From Hydrogenophaga sp. (GTDB taxonomy: Bacteria > Pseudomonadota > Gammaproteobacteria > Burkholderiales > Burkholderiaceae_C), in the NCBI RefSeq assembly GCF_026125825.1, contig NZ_JAHCKK010000029.1:1-46245 (forward strand): 46,245 nucleotides of DNA, in the 5' to 3' direction. The notes beneath the pieces were generated by a model, which was not told the origin of the DNA, made no database searches, and saw only the letters and a list, made by a program, of their open reading frames with translations. The translations under genes and the position numbers were made by a program. Shown here piece by piece: positions 1 to 7,650 of this stretch. Every line of letters begins with the position of its first letter. Position 1 is the first letter of the stretch.

Positions 1-1
1 G

Positions 2-418
2 GCGTTCCAGCACATTCCCAACGGCCTGGCCGGCATCGAGACCCGCATGCCGCTGCTGTATTCCGAAGGCGTGCTGGGGGGGCGCATCACCTTGCAGCGC
101 TTCGTCGAACTCACGGCCACCAACCCGGCCAAGGCCTATGGCCTGCACCCCCGCAAGGGAACGATTGCCATCGGCAGCGACGCCGATCTCGTGATCTGGG
201 ACGAGGGCGAGCGCACCGTGCGCAACACCGACCTGCACCACGCGGTGGACCACACGCCCTATGAGGGCATGGTCTTGCGCGCCTGGCCGGGCACCACGCT
301 GGCTGGCGGTGAGGTGGTCTGGCACGGCGGGGTATTCCATCCTCGCCGCGGCCAGGGCCGCTACCTGCGGCGCGGACGACCCAGTTTGTTGCCCAGGCTG
401 GAGCCGCGCGGCGGCTGA
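2..418 (+). CDS. Dihydropyrimidinase/hydantoinase-family hydrolase, C-terminal part
   Basis: The reading frame is open from base 2, so the gene enters from the left and only its last 138 codons are here. The visible part is the C-terminal end of a cyclic amidohydrolase of the dihydropyrimidinase/D-hydantoinase/allantoinase group. It has a segment with ATNPAKAYGL, then KGTIAIGSDADLVIWD, the conserved return to the small beta domain, and a final part on a substrate-induced YEGM motif that is typical of dihydropyrimidinases. The metal-binding His/Lys residues lie upstream of the window and cannot be checked. Dihydropyrimidinases hydrolyse dihydrouracil or 5-substituted hydantoins in the cytoplasm. 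The true substrate cannot be told from this fragment. The last 20 residues are Arg-rich and look like a lineage-specific tail. Confidence 0.8.
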   Translation, partial: AFQHIPNGLAGIETRMPLLYSEGVLGGRITLQRFVELTATNPAKAYGLHPRKGTIAIGSDADLVIWDEGERTVRNTDLHHAVDHTPYEGMVLRAWPGTTLAGGEVVWHGGVFHPRRGQGRYLRRGRPSLLPRLEPRGG

Positions 419-420
419 GG

Positions 421-900
421 TCAGTACGGTCGCCCGTCCTTGTGCGTGAAGATCCAGCGGCCCTCGACCTGCACCGCCTGCAGATCGTCTTCCGGGTAGC
501 TGACCTCGTCACCCTCGCTGCGGTCGCCCACCTCCAGGTACTGCACGACCTCGTCGGTTTCGTTGGCCAGCCGGTGACCGTTGCCGCTGCCGGCCGCAAA
601 ACCTGCGCACATGCCGGGCGACAAGGGCGTCGCGCCCTCGTCGGTGTACAGCGTCGGGTGCCCCGCCAAGATGTAAATGAACTCGTCCTGCCGACTGTGG
701 GCGTGCCGCAGCGCCGAGGCCGACCGGGGCGGCAGCGTGGTGAGGTTGACCCCGAAGTGGGTCAGGCCGAACCTGTCGCCCAGGGGACGTTTGACGCGCC
801 CGGCCACCCGGGCCGCAAAAGGCGCCGGGTAGTTCGAGGGCTTGGTGCGCGCAGGGGCATCGGCGGCCACCACGGCCACGGGTTTTGAGTCGGTGGGCAT
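421..900 (-). CDS. Cupin domain protein
   Basis: A 159-residue soluble protein with one small beta-barrel cupin domain. The first cupin motif is seen as HAHSRQDEFIYILAG (His, His and Glu as likely metal ligands) and the second as the stretch around SGNGHRLANETDE. Such single-domain cupins often bind a metal and act on small molecules, or sense them; nothing here fixes the substrate. I chose the ATG at 900 because the in-frame ATG at 936 adds 12 residues that do not look like part of the fold. The gene is convergent with the dihydropyrimidinase-family gene (2 bp between stops) and divergent from the chemotaxis receptor gene. Confidence 0.75.
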   Translation of the reverse strand: MPTDSKPVAVVAADAPARTKPSNYPAPFAARVAGRVKRPLGDRFGLTHFGVNLTTLPPRSASALRHAHSRQDEFIYILAGHPTLYTDEGATPLSPGMCAGFAAGSGNGHRLANETDEVVQYLEVGDRSEGDEVSYPEDDLQAVQVEGRWIFTHKDGRPY

Positions 901-976
901 GGCCAGGATTGTGGTCGGGCGCTGAAAAGCGGGCAAGAGCTTGCCTTCTTCGGCGCTTTGCCGTCGGGTGGGTCGC

Positions 977-1003
977 TCAAGATCATGGCCAATCCGCCGA
1001 TGC
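977..1003 (+). promoter_or_regulatory. Candidate sigma-28 (FliA) promoter of the chemotaxis receptor gene
   Basis: TCAAGATC, 11 bp, then GCCGATGC. The flagellar sigma-28 consensus is TAAAGTTT-N11-GCCGATAA, so 5 of 8 bases match in the -35 half and 6 of 8 in the -10 half at exactly the expected spacing. It lies about 90 bp before the receptor start, and chemotaxis receptors are commonly FliA-dependent. Pattern match only. Confidence 0.4.
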
Positions 1004-1090
1004 CCTGAGGGTGGTGGCGCTGGGCCACGTCCGCCAAAAGCGGGCTGTCCCGGGCGCCGATCCCCTTACCTCTCCAGAAAGTTCACCCGC

Positions 1091-2635
1091 ATGAAACTCA
1101 ACGACATCAAGGTTGGCAGCCGCCTGGGCATCGCCTTCGGACTGGTTCTGCTGATCACGGCCCTGATGGCCGGCATCGGCGTCTGGCGCCTGCAGGAACT
1201 GGTGCAGACGACGCGCACGCTGGCCGGAGAGGACAACGAAAAACTGCAACTGGCCGCGCGCTGGCGCCAGACCATCGACGTGAACTGGGTGCGCACCCGC
1301 GCCGCGATCCTCGATTCCGACACCAGCCGCATTCCGATGTGGCAGGCCGACATGGACAAGACCTCCGAGATCACGACCGCCTCGCGCAAGCGCATGATCG
1401 AGCTGGTCCATTCCGACACCGGCAAAGGCCTCCTCGCCGACATCGACGCCGCGCGCGAGGCCTACCGCACGCCACGCGCTGCCGTGCTCAAGGCCCGCAT
1501 GGCCGGCGAAGACATGAGCGCCGCGCTCGACCGCGACCTCAAGCCGCTGGCCGAGGCCTACATCAACTCCATCCTCAAGCTGGAGCAGCGCCAGCAGGGC
1601 ATCTACGACGCGGCGCTGAAAGAGGCGGAGGCCAAGGCCGCCAGCGGCCGCACCATCCTGATCGTCGGTGGTCTGGTCGCGACCCTGCTGGGTGCGGCGG
1701 CCGCCTTCGTGCTCAGCCGCTCGATCACCGTGCCGCTGCGCCAGGCCGCCGAGGGCGCGCGCCGGATCGCCGATGGCGACCTCACGCAGGCCATCCGCAC
1801 CGAGGGCCGCGACGAAGCCGCGCAGCTGCTGCAGGCGCTCAAGGGCATGCAGGAGAGCCTGGGCCGCGTGGTCTCCAACGTGCGTGGCAACGCCGAAGGC
1901 GTGGCCATGGCCAGCGCCGAGATCGCCCAGGGCAACAACGACCTGTCGGCCCGCACCGAACAGCAGGCCAGCGCGCTCGAGGAGACCGCCGCGTCCATGG
2001 AGCAGCTCAGCTCCACCGTGCGCCAGAACGCAGACAACGCGCAGCAGGCCAACCAGCTTGCAATGAGTGCCTCCACCGTGGCCACGCAGGGTGGCGAGGT
2101 GGTCGCCCAGGTGGTGGACACCATGCGCGACATCAACGACAGCAGCCGCAAGATCGCCGACATCATCGGCGTGATCGACGGCATCGCCTTCCAGACCAAC
2201 ATCCTGGCGCTCAACGCAGCGGTGGAAGCCGCGCGTGCCGGCGAGCAGGGCCGGGGTTTTGCCGTGGTGGCCGGCGAGGTGCGCAACCTGGCTCAACGCA
2301 GCTCGGAAGCCGCCAAGGAAATCCGCGGCCTGATCACCGCCAGCGTGGAACGCGTGGAGCAGGGCAGCTCGCTGGTCGACCGCGCTGGCGTGACCATGAC
2401 CGAGGTGGTGAACTCGATCCGCCGCGTCAACGACATCATGGGCGAAATCAGCGCCGCCAGCCAGGAGCAGAGCTCGGGCGTGGCCCAGGTGGGCGAAGCC
2501 GTCACGCAGATGGATCAGGCCACGCAGCAGAATGCGGCGCTGGTGGAGCAAAGCGCGGCTGCCGCCTCCAGCCTCAAGACCCGCGCCGAACAGATGGTGC
2601 AGGCCGTGTCGGTGTTCAGGCTCTCGACGGGCTGA
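1091..2635 (+). CDS. Methyl-accepting chemotaxis protein
   Basis: A 514-residue transmembrane chemoreceptor. TM1 lies at about residues 11-31, a periplasmic four-helix-bundle sensor at 32-187, TM2 at 188-208, a HAMP linker at 209-262, and the cytoplasmic signalling hairpin after that. The hairpin tip is unmistakable at about residues 360-395, with [19 protein letters not shown]. No NWETF-type CheR-docking pentapeptide is seen; the protein ends VFRLSTG, as in many Tsr/Tar-like receptors of Burkholderiales. The ligand is unknown. I chose the start [13 protein letters not shown] because it begins directly before TM1; the frame is open 50 codons further up but that stretch is not coding-like. The 3' end overlaps the convergent PAP2 gene by 20 bp. 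Confidence 0.93.
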   Translation: MKLNDIKVGSRLGIAFGLVLLITALMAGIGVWRLQELVQTTRTLAGEDNEKLQLAARWRQTIDVNWVRTRAAILDSDTSRIPMWQADMDKTSEITTASRKRMIELVHSDTGKGLLADIDAAREAYRTPRAAVLKARMAGEDMSAALDRDLKPLAEAYINSILKLEQRQQGIYDAALKEAEAKAASGRTILIVGGLVATLLGAAAAFVLSRSITVPLRQAAEGARRIADGDLTQAIRTEGRDEAAQLLQALKGMQESLGRVVSNVRGNAEGVAMASAEIAQGNNDLSARTEQQASALEETAASMEQLSSTVRQNADNAQQANQLAMSASTVATQGGEVVAQVVDTMRDINDSSRKIADIIGVIDGIAFQTNILALNAAVEAARAGEQGRGFAVVAGEVRNLAQRSSEAAKEIRGLITASVERVEQGSSLVDRAGVTMTEVVNSIRRVNDIMGEISAASQEQSSGVAQVGEAVTQMDQATQQNAALVEQSAAAASSLKTRAEQMVQAVSVFRLSTG

Positions 2636-3281
2636 GCCAGCGGCGCAGCGACAGCCAGGCAAAGCCGGCGCCCACGGCGGCACCGGCCAGCACGTCCAGG
2701 AACACGTGCTGGCGGATCGCCATCGTGGACCAGACGATCACCGCGCAGTGCAACACGCTCAGCCAGCGCAGCGCGGCCGGCGCGCCGGTCTGCCGGAAGA
2801 TGCGCTGGAACCAGAACGCGGAGAACACAGCCGAACCCACGTGCAGCGAGGGGCAGGCGTTGCCCGAGGCGTCGATGCCTTTCAGAAAGGCCAGCTGGGG
2901 ATGCTGAGACCAGTCGATGTGGGTCACCGGCGTCTGCGTCGGCGCCAGCCAGAACAGCGCCAGGCAGAACACGCACAGCGCGCCCACCCACAGGCCGTAG
3001 CGCAGCAACTCGCGCAGGTTGGGCAGCAGGGCCGGGGCCAGCGACACGTAGACCCACAGCGACACATAGGCATAGAAGGCCTCGGGCAAGAATGGCACCC
3101 AGTCGTCCACCGCGAGGGTGGGCATCATCAGCGGTTCGGCCATCGGGTGGTGCAGCACCCAGAAGTAGGCCTGGAAGAACAACACCATGAACGCCATGGT
3201 GCCGAAGGCCTTGAGATACCACAACGTGACGAACCGGGACAAGAGCTGGCGGTTCCAGGCGCGTTCGGTGGGCAGAGGCAT
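2616..3281 (-). CDS. PAP2-superfamily membrane phosphatase (IPC-synthase/AUR1-like branch)
   Basis: A 221-residue polytopic inner-membrane protein with about six hydrophobic segments. Active-site motifs are CPSLHV at residues 143-148 (His147) and a later R-Q-H-V-F-L-D stretch (His192, Asp196), the two catalytic blocks of the PAP2 fold. The first classical KxxxxxxRP block is not obvious, which fits the PAP2_3/inositolphosphotransferase-like branch. Likely role: removal or transfer of a lipid phosphate at the membrane; substrate unknown. The frame also opens with a GTG at 3302; I prefer the ATG at 3281. The gene is divergent from the aryl polyene operon, so it may share its upstream region, but nothing shows that it belongs to that pathway. 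Confidence 0.75.
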   Translation of the reverse strand: MPLPTERAWNRQLLSRFVTLWYLKAFGTMAFMVLFFQAYFWVLHHPMAEPLMMPTLAVDDWVPFLPEAFYAYVSLWVYVSLAPALLPNLRELLRYGLWVGALCVFCLALFWLAPTQTPVTHIDWSQHPQLAFLKGIDASGNACPSLHVGSAVFSAFWFQRIFRQTGAPAALRWLSVLHCAVIVWSTMAIRQHVFLDVLAGAAVGAGFAWLSLRRWLSPSRA

Positions 3282-3362
3282 GGGTGTGGTCGGGGCCGGC
3301 ACAAAGTGGCTGGCCTAATGTACGACACGCGTGTGACGGGTGGCCTTCCCATGGCCCCTTTG

Positions 3363-3368
3363 TATAAT
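3363..3368 (+). promoter_or_regulatory. Candidate -10 box (TATAAT) for the plus-strand aryl polyene operon
   Basis: A perfect TATAAT preceded directly by TTTG. No convincing -35 hexamer is found at 16-18 bp. If used, transcription would start near 3375 and give a leader of about 150 nt before the first ACP gene; that leader contains a short ORF. Candidate only. Confidence 0.45.
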
Positions 3369-3455
3369 CGCCTGCCCTGCGAAGCACGGGCGGCGTGCCC
3401 GCGCGAGGCCGTGCCAGAACCCTCAGGACGGTCTTTGCTTCGGAGGCGTTCCCCC

Positions 3456-3527
3456 ATGTTCGTTCTTGCGCATCGGCTTGCGTGCAGGCCCCACCGTGCC
3501 AGTCTCATCCTTGGGCATTTTTCATGA
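3456..3527 (+). CDS. Short leader ORF (23 aa) overlapping the ACP start
   Basis: An ATG preceded by GGAGG at 3442-3446 (9-nt spacing), the best ribosome binding site in this leader. The peptide is basic and hydrophobic (begins MFVLAHRLACRP, ends ILGHFS). Its TGA at 3525-3527 overlaps the ATG of the first ACP gene at 3524 in the arrangement ATGA. The ACP gene itself has no clear ribosome binding site in the 15 nt before its ATG. This suggests translational coupling, with the leader ORF loading ribosomes for the operon. No attenuator-like run of a single amino acid codon is seen. Expression of the peptide is unproven. Confidence 0.45.
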   Translation: MFVLAHRLACRPHRASLILGHFS

Positions 3528-3763
3528 GCTCCACTGAACTGATCCGCAGCTTCCTTGTCGACCGCCTGGGCGTCCAGCCCGAGCAGGTGCTGCCCGAGGC
3601 CGTGCTGGCCGAACTGGGGGTGGACTCGCTGATGCTGGCCGAACTGATGTTTGAGGCCGAGGACCGGCTGGGCATCGACATCCCCTCCGATGTGCAGCCG
3701 CCCAAGACCGTCGCCGAGATGCAGACCGTCATCGATTCGCTGGCCGCGCTCAAGGCCGGCTGA
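3524..3763 (+). CDS. Acyl carrier protein 1 of the aryl polyene pathway
   Basis: A 79-residue acidic acyl carrier protein. The phosphopantetheine attachment site is LGVDSL with Ser35, in the usual place for an ACP of about 80 residues, and helix II follows as MLAELMFEAEDRLGIDI. It should carry the starter or growing polyene as a thioester in the cytoplasm. It is the first true gene of the plus-strand operon; the ketosynthase gene follows after 3 bp. APE clusters have two ACPs (ApeE and ApeF in E. coli) and this is the first of the pair here. The start MSSTEL is set by the ACP fold and by the ATGA overlap with the upstream leader ORF. Confidence 0.9.
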   Translation: MSSTELIRSFLVDRLGVQPEQVLPEAVLAELGVDSLMLAELMFEAEDRLGIDIPSDVQPPKTVAEMQTVIDSLAALKAG

Positions 3764-3766
3764 ACC

Positions 3767-5032
3767 ATGCGCCTGCACCGCGTCGCGATCACCGGCATCG
3801 GGGTGATCAGCCCCTACGGCGGTGATGCCCGGGACTTCTTCGAACGCCTGCTGGCAGGCGAGTCCGCCGTTCGCCACCTGCTGGTGACGCAGGACCTGCC
3901 GCGCCCGATGTCCCATCCGTTCGTGAGCTGCGCCGGTTTTGACGCCGAGGCCGCGCTGGGCAAGCCGCTGGCGCTCATGATGGAGCGATTCGCCCAACTC
4001 GGCGTGGCCGCGGCCTTCCAGGCCTGGGAGCAGGCCGGCCTGCCACGCCGGCCCGACGAGGCCCAGGGCGATGAGCGCGAAGCTTGGGGCTGCATCTGGG
4101 GCTCTGCCCTGGGCGGCCTGGAGGCGCACGAGCGCGGTGGCCGTGATCTGTGGGTGCGCGGTCGCGATCGGGTTTCGCCGCTGTCGGTGGTGCAGGGCAT
4201 GAACAACGCGGTCAATGCCCACATCTCCATCCAGCTCGGTCTGGGCGGGCTGAGCACCAGCCACACGGCGGCCTGCGCCTCGTCCAGCATCGCCATCGGC
4301 GAGGCGTTTCGGCGCGTGCGCAGCGGCGAGGCCGCGGTCATGGTCACCGGCGGCTCCGACGTGTGCCAGTCCTACAGCGTGTTGCGCGCCTGGGAAGCCA
4401 TGCGGGTGATGGCGCCCGGCGATGCCGATACCGCCCCTGTTGCCTGCCGACCGTTCGCGGCCGACCGCGCCGGCCTGGTGCTTGGCGAGGGCGGGGCGGC
4501 CCTGGTGCTGGAGGCCTGGGACCACGCGATCGCCCGCGGCGCGACCATCCATGGTGAAATCGTGGGCTATGGCACCAGTTGCGATCACAGTCATCTGGTC
4601 CGCCCGCATCGGCAGGGACAAGAGCGCGCCTTGCGCGCCGCGCTCGACGACGCCGGCCTTGCGCCGCAGGAAGTCGGGTACGTCAATGCCCACGGCACAG
4701 CCACACCCGAGGGCGACCCGGTGGAGGTCGCGGCCCTGTGCGCGGTCTTTGGCGATGGCGCCAGGGCGCTGCCGGTGAGCGCCACCAAGTCCATGCACGG
4801 CCACCTGCTGGGTGCCGCGGGTGCGATCGAGGCCGTGGCCACCGTGCTGGCATTGCGCGAGCAGGCCATTCCGCCCACCGCCCACCTGGCCGGGCGCATC
4901 GATCCCGCCTGCGAAGGCGTGGACCACGTGCTCCAAGGCCGCCGCCATGTGCCGTTGCGCGCGGCACTGTCCAACTCATTTGCCTTCGGTGGCAGCAACG
5001 CCGTGCTGGCGTTCCGCGCGCCGCCCCTTTGA
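3767..5032 (+). CDS. Beta-ketoacyl-ACP synthase (stand-alone ketosynthase)
   Basis: A 421-residue thiolase-fold ketosynthase that joins malonyl-ACP units to an acyl primer by decarboxylative condensation. All active-site residues are visible: Cys170 in TAACASS, His309 in NAHGTATPEGDP, Lys341 and His346 in TKSMHGHLLGAAG, and the C-terminal NSFAFGGSN loop. Length is normal for the FabF/FabB family. It lies between the two ACP genes, 3 bp after the first. In APE systems one active ketosynthase works alone (ApeR) and another works with a chain-length-factor-like partner (ApeO with ApeC); this copy has no adjacent partner and so is the candidate for the stand-alone enzyme. The exact step (first condensation or extension) is inference. 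Confidence 0.9.
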   Translation: MRLHRVAITGIGVISPYGGDARDFFERLLAGESAVRHLLVTQDLPRPMSHPFVSCAGFDAEAALGKPLALMMERFAQLGVAAAFQAWEQAGLPRRPDEAQGDEREAWGCIWGSALGGLEAHERGGRDLWVRGRDRVSPLSVVQGMNNAVNAHISIQLGLGGLSTSHTAACASSSIAIGEAFRRVRSGEAAVMVTGGSDVCQSYSVLRAWEAMRVMAPGDADTAPVACRPFAADRAGLVLGEGGAALVLEAWDHAIARGATIHGEIVGYGTSCDHSHLVRPHRQGQERALRAALDDAGLAPQEVGYVNAHGTATPEGDPVEVAALCAVFGDGARALPVSATKSMHGHLLGAAGAIEAVATVLALREQAIPPTAHLAGRIDPACEGVDHVLQGRRHVPLRAALSNSFAFGGSNAVLAFRAPPL

Positions 5033-5057
5033 ACATCTCTTTCCCCGAGTGCCCGTC

Positions 5058-5342
5058 ATGACCCCACCCGTCTCCCCTGAAACCGTCGATGCCCTGTGGC
5101 CCGAGGTGGTCGCGCTGATCATCGAAGCCCTCAACATGGAGCTCGCACCCGCCGAGGTCGACCCCGACGGCCCGCTCTATGGCGACGGCATGGGGCTCGA
5201 TTCCATCGACATGCTGGAGATCTCGCTCGTCATTTCCAAGCGCTACGGTTTCCAGATGCGTTCGGACAACGAGGACAACGAAAAGATCTTCGCTTCGCCG
5301 CGCGCCCTGGCCGCCCACATCGCCAGCCAGCGCACCCAGTGA
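5058..5342 (+). CDS. Acyl carrier protein 2 of the aryl polyene pathway
   Basis: A 94-residue acyl carrier protein with attachment site GLDSID (Ser49) followed by MLEISLVISKRYGF, the recognition helix. It differs clearly from the first ACP and has a longer N-terminus; the sequence around Ser49 (GDGMGLDSIDMLE) is typical of the second ACP of APE clusters, thought to serve as the main carrier for chain extension. The start at the ATG in position 5058 gives a normal ACP N-terminus. Spacing is 25 bp to the ketosynthase gene before it and 1 bp to the membrane protein gene after it. Confidence 0.88.
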   Translation: MTPPVSPETVDALWPEVVALIIEALNMELAPAEVDPDGPLYGDGMGLDSIDMLEISLVISKRYGFQMRSDNEDNEKIFASPRALAAHIASQRTQ

Positions 5343-5343
5343 G

Positions 5344-6006
5344 ATGACCGCTTCCACGCTGCTGCGGGACCTCGGCGCACTGCTGCTGATGGTGGCCTGG
5401 GTGATCGCGGCGCACGTGGGCAGCTCGGGCTGGGGCAACGCCGATTTCAATGCCGCCGTGGGCGTGCTGCCCATCGCCGTGGCCGCGCTGATGGCGCTGT
5501 GGCGCCTGCCCCGTTGGGCCGTGCGCGGCGCTGGCGTGCTGGCCCTGGGTGCCTTGCTGGCCTGGCTCTGGCCCCGCCTGCGCCACAACGTGGCCCTGCT
5601 GTACTACATCCAGCACCTTGGCATCCACATTGCGCTGGGCGTGCTGTTCGGCAAGTCGCTGCTTGGCCCGGGCGACGCTCTCATCACCCGCATGGCGCGG
5701 CGCATCTTCGGGGACGACCTGTCCGAGCGCAAGCTGCGCTACACGCGCGGCGCCACGCTGGCCTGGACCGTCTTCTTCTTCGTCAATGCGCTGGTATCCA
5801 CCGGGCTCTTCATCTGGGCCCCACCCGCCATCTGGTCGATCCACGCCAACGTGCTGACGGGTCCGCTGATCGGCCTCATGTTCCTGGGGGAGCACCTCGT
5901 CCGCCTGCGTGTGCTGCCGCCGCACGAGCGCCCGGGCCTGGCCGACATCCGGCGGGCCTACCAGCGAGAATCGGCGCGCCGCAGCGCCGGGTCGCCTCCG
6001 CCATGA
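5344..6006 (+). CDS. COG4648-type integral membrane protein of APE clusters
   Basis: A 220-residue inner-membrane protein with five or six hydrophobic segments (about residues 8-24, 35-52, 58-74, 80-102, 138-155, 163-185) and a charged C-terminal tail. It matches the COG4648 family in length, layout and position: this family is a regular member of APE clusters, sitting between the second ACP gene and the AMP ligase gene, and has no proven biochemical role. A function in anchoring the pathway at the membrane or in ketosynthase-linked transfer is only a guess. Its stop overlaps the next start as ATGA (6003-6006), which points to coupled translation. Confidence 0.75.
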   Translation: MTASTLLRDLGALLLMVAWVIAAHVGSSGWGNADFNAAVGVLPIAVAALMALWRLPRWAVRGAGVLALGALLAWLWPRLRHNVALLYYIQHLGIHIALGVLFGKSLLGPGDALITRMARRIFGDDLSERKLRYTRGATLAWTVFFFVNALVSTGLFIWAPPAIWSIHANVLTGPLIGLMFLGEHLVRLRVLPPHERPGLADIRRAYQRESARRSAGSPPP

Positions 6007-7355
6007 ACGACAGCCTGCCGCTGATCGGGGCCCGCGGGCTCGACGACGTGTTGGCCTGGCGCGCGCAAGGTCCGGCGCGCGTGCGCGAGTTTCTGGCCGA
6101 CGCGCACGCGCTCGCCCAACGCCTGCCCGAGGGTGGCTGGCTGCTCAATGTGTGCGAAGACCGGTACCACTTCGCCGTCGGTTTCGCCGCCGGCCTGCTG
6201 GCGGGCAAGGTCAGCCTCCAGCCTTCGTCGCAGTCGCCCGAAACCCTGCAGCGCCTGGCGGCCGACTACCCCGGCGTGTGCTGGCTGGGCGACCGCCCGG
6301 GTGCGGTGCCCGACCTGCCGGGCATGGCGTTTCCCGATCTCGCCGCCGGGCCTCGGCCCGAGGTCCACGACATGCCCCACGTGGACGTCGAGCGCGTCGT
6401 CGCCATCCTGTTCACGTCCGGGTCCACCGGCCTGCCGCAGCCACACCGAAAGACCTGGGGCAAGCTGGTGCTCAATGGCCGGGCCGAGGCCGCGGCGCTG
6501 GGCCTGATGCAGCGGCCGCAGTCCATCGTGGGCACCGTGCCCGTCCAGCACAGCTACGGTTTCGAGTCGACGTTCCTCATCGCGCTGCACGGCGGATGCC
6601 AGTTCGCGGCCGGCAAACCCTTCTACCCCCAGGACATCGTGGCCGCGCTGGAGGCTGTGCCCCGCCCGCGCATGCTGGTGACGACGCCGTTCCACCTCTC
6701 CGCGCTGCTGGCTTCGGAGCTGCCGCTGCCGCCGATGGATCTGGTGCTCTCGGCCACCGCGCCACTCAGCCCGGATCTTGCGCGCCGAGCTGAAGAACGC
6801 TGCGGCGCGCCGGTGCATGAGATCTACGGTTCCACCGAGTCCTCTGCCCTGGCCAGCCGCCGCACGCTCGATGGCGCGGACTGGCGGCTCATGAACGCCG
6901 TGCGCCTGGAGCACGAAGGCGACACCACCTACGCCTGCGGAGGCCACGTCGAAGGCCGCGTACCGCTGGCCGACGTGATCGAACCCGGTACCGGCGGGCG
7001 CTTCCTGCTGCACGGCCGCCACGCCGACCTCATCAACATCGCTGGCAAGCGCACCTCGCTGGCCTACCTCAATCACCAGATCGGCGCGCTGCCCGGCGTG
7101 GTCGATGCGGCCTTCTTCCTGCCCGACGAGCTCGACGACGATGGCGTGACGCGCCTGACCGCCTTCGTGGTCGCACCCACGCTGGACGCCCGCACGCTCA
7201 TGGCCGGCCTGCGCCAGCGGCTGGACGCGATCTTCCTGCCGCGCCCGTTGGTGTTCGTCGAGGCCCTGCCGCGCAACAGCACCGGCAAGCTGCCGCGCCA
7301 GGCCTTGCAGGCGCTGTACGCCGAAAAAGTGGGGCATGGCCTTGGACGCGGCTGA
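6003..7355 (+). CDS. AMP-dependent aryl/acyl-ACP ligase
   Basis: A 450-residue adenylate-forming enzyme of the ANL superfamily. The ATP loop is FTSGSTGLPQPHRK (residues 137-150), the A5 motif is EIYGSTES (273-280), and the C-terminal catalytic lysine lies in NSTGKLPRQ (Lys429). In APE and xanthomonadin pathways the enzyme at this position activates the aromatic starter (hydroxybenzoate or hydroxycinnamate type) with ATP and loads it on an ACP. Given the chorismatase in the partner operon, 3- or 4-hydroxybenzoate is the likely substrate here; this is inference. It overlaps its upstream neighbour by 4 bp and the dehydratase gene by 20 bp. Confidence 0.88.
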   Translation: MNDSLPLIGARGLDDVLAWRAQGPARVREFLADAHALAQRLPEGGWLLNVCEDRYHFAVGFAAGLLAGKVSLQPSSQSPETLQRLAADYPGVCWLGDRPGAVPDLPGMAFPDLAAGPRPEVHDMPHVDVERVVAILFTSGSTGLPQPHRKTWGKLVLNGRAEAAALGLMQRPQSIVGTVPVQHSYGFESTFLIALHGGCQFAAGKPFYPQDIVAALEAVPRPRMLVTTPFHLSALLASELPLPPMDLVLSATAPLSPDLARRAEERCGAPVHEIYGSTESSALASRRTLDGADWRLMNAVRLEHEGDTTYACGGHVEGRVPLADVIEPGTGGRFLLHGRHADLINIAGKRTSLAYLNHQIGALPGVVDAAFFLPDELDDDGVTRLTAFVVAPTLDARTLMAGLRQRLDAIFLPRPLVFVEALPRNSTGKLPRQALQALYAEKVGHGLGRG

Positions 7356-7650
7356 GTTCGACTGGGCGGTACCGGCGGACCACCCCGCCTTCGCCGGCCA
7401 TTTCCCGGCGCGGCCCATCGTGCCGGGCGTCGTGCTGCTCGATCAGGCCCTCGTGTTCGCGGCGCAAATGCGGGGGCGGCCCGACTTGGACGGATGGCAG
7501 GTTGCGCAGGCCAAGTTCTTCGTGCCCGTCGGGCCGTCCCAGGCACTGCGCTTTGCGCTGCAGACCACGCCGCGCGGCGCCATTGCCTTCCGTGTGAGCT
7601 GCGAGGGCCAGGAAGTGGCCGCCGGCAGCCTCGTGCCACCGGCGCCATGA
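7336..7650 (+). CDS. Hotdog-fold 3-hydroxyacyl-ACP dehydratase (ApeI-like)
   Basis: A 104-residue single hotdog domain. The FabA/FabZ-type active-site segment is clear: DHPAFAGHFPARPIVPGV, residues 15-32, with His16 and His22 in the conserved DHPxFxGHFP frame. It should remove water from the 3-hydroxyacyl-ACP formed by the ketoreductase and so set each double bond of the polyene. E. coli APE uses a heterodimer of two hotdog proteins (ApeI and ApeP); this short form fits ApeI and the protein encoded at 15660-16106 fits its partner. The start lies inside the ligase gene and the stop overlaps the next start as ATGA. Confidence 0.83.
   Translation: MALDAAEFDWAVPADHPAFAGHFPARPIVPGVVLLDQALVFAAQMRGRPDLDGWQVAQAKFFVPVGPSQALRFALQTTPRGAIAFRVSCEGQEVAAGSLVPPAP

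Noticed and set aside
983-2683. Open frame of 566 codons opposite the chemotaxis receptor gene
   Set aside because: The product is Gly/His/Ala-rich without recognisable domains, and the plus strand has the MCP hairpin signature.
1339-2907. Arg/Gln/Pro-rich plus-strand frame inside the chemotaxis receptor gene
   Set aside because: Out-of-frame shadow; it crosses the stop of the receptor gene and enters the antisense of the PAP2 gene.
3332-3337. TGTGAC as -35 box for the TATAAT at 3363
   Set aside because: The spacing of 25 bp is too long for sigma-70.
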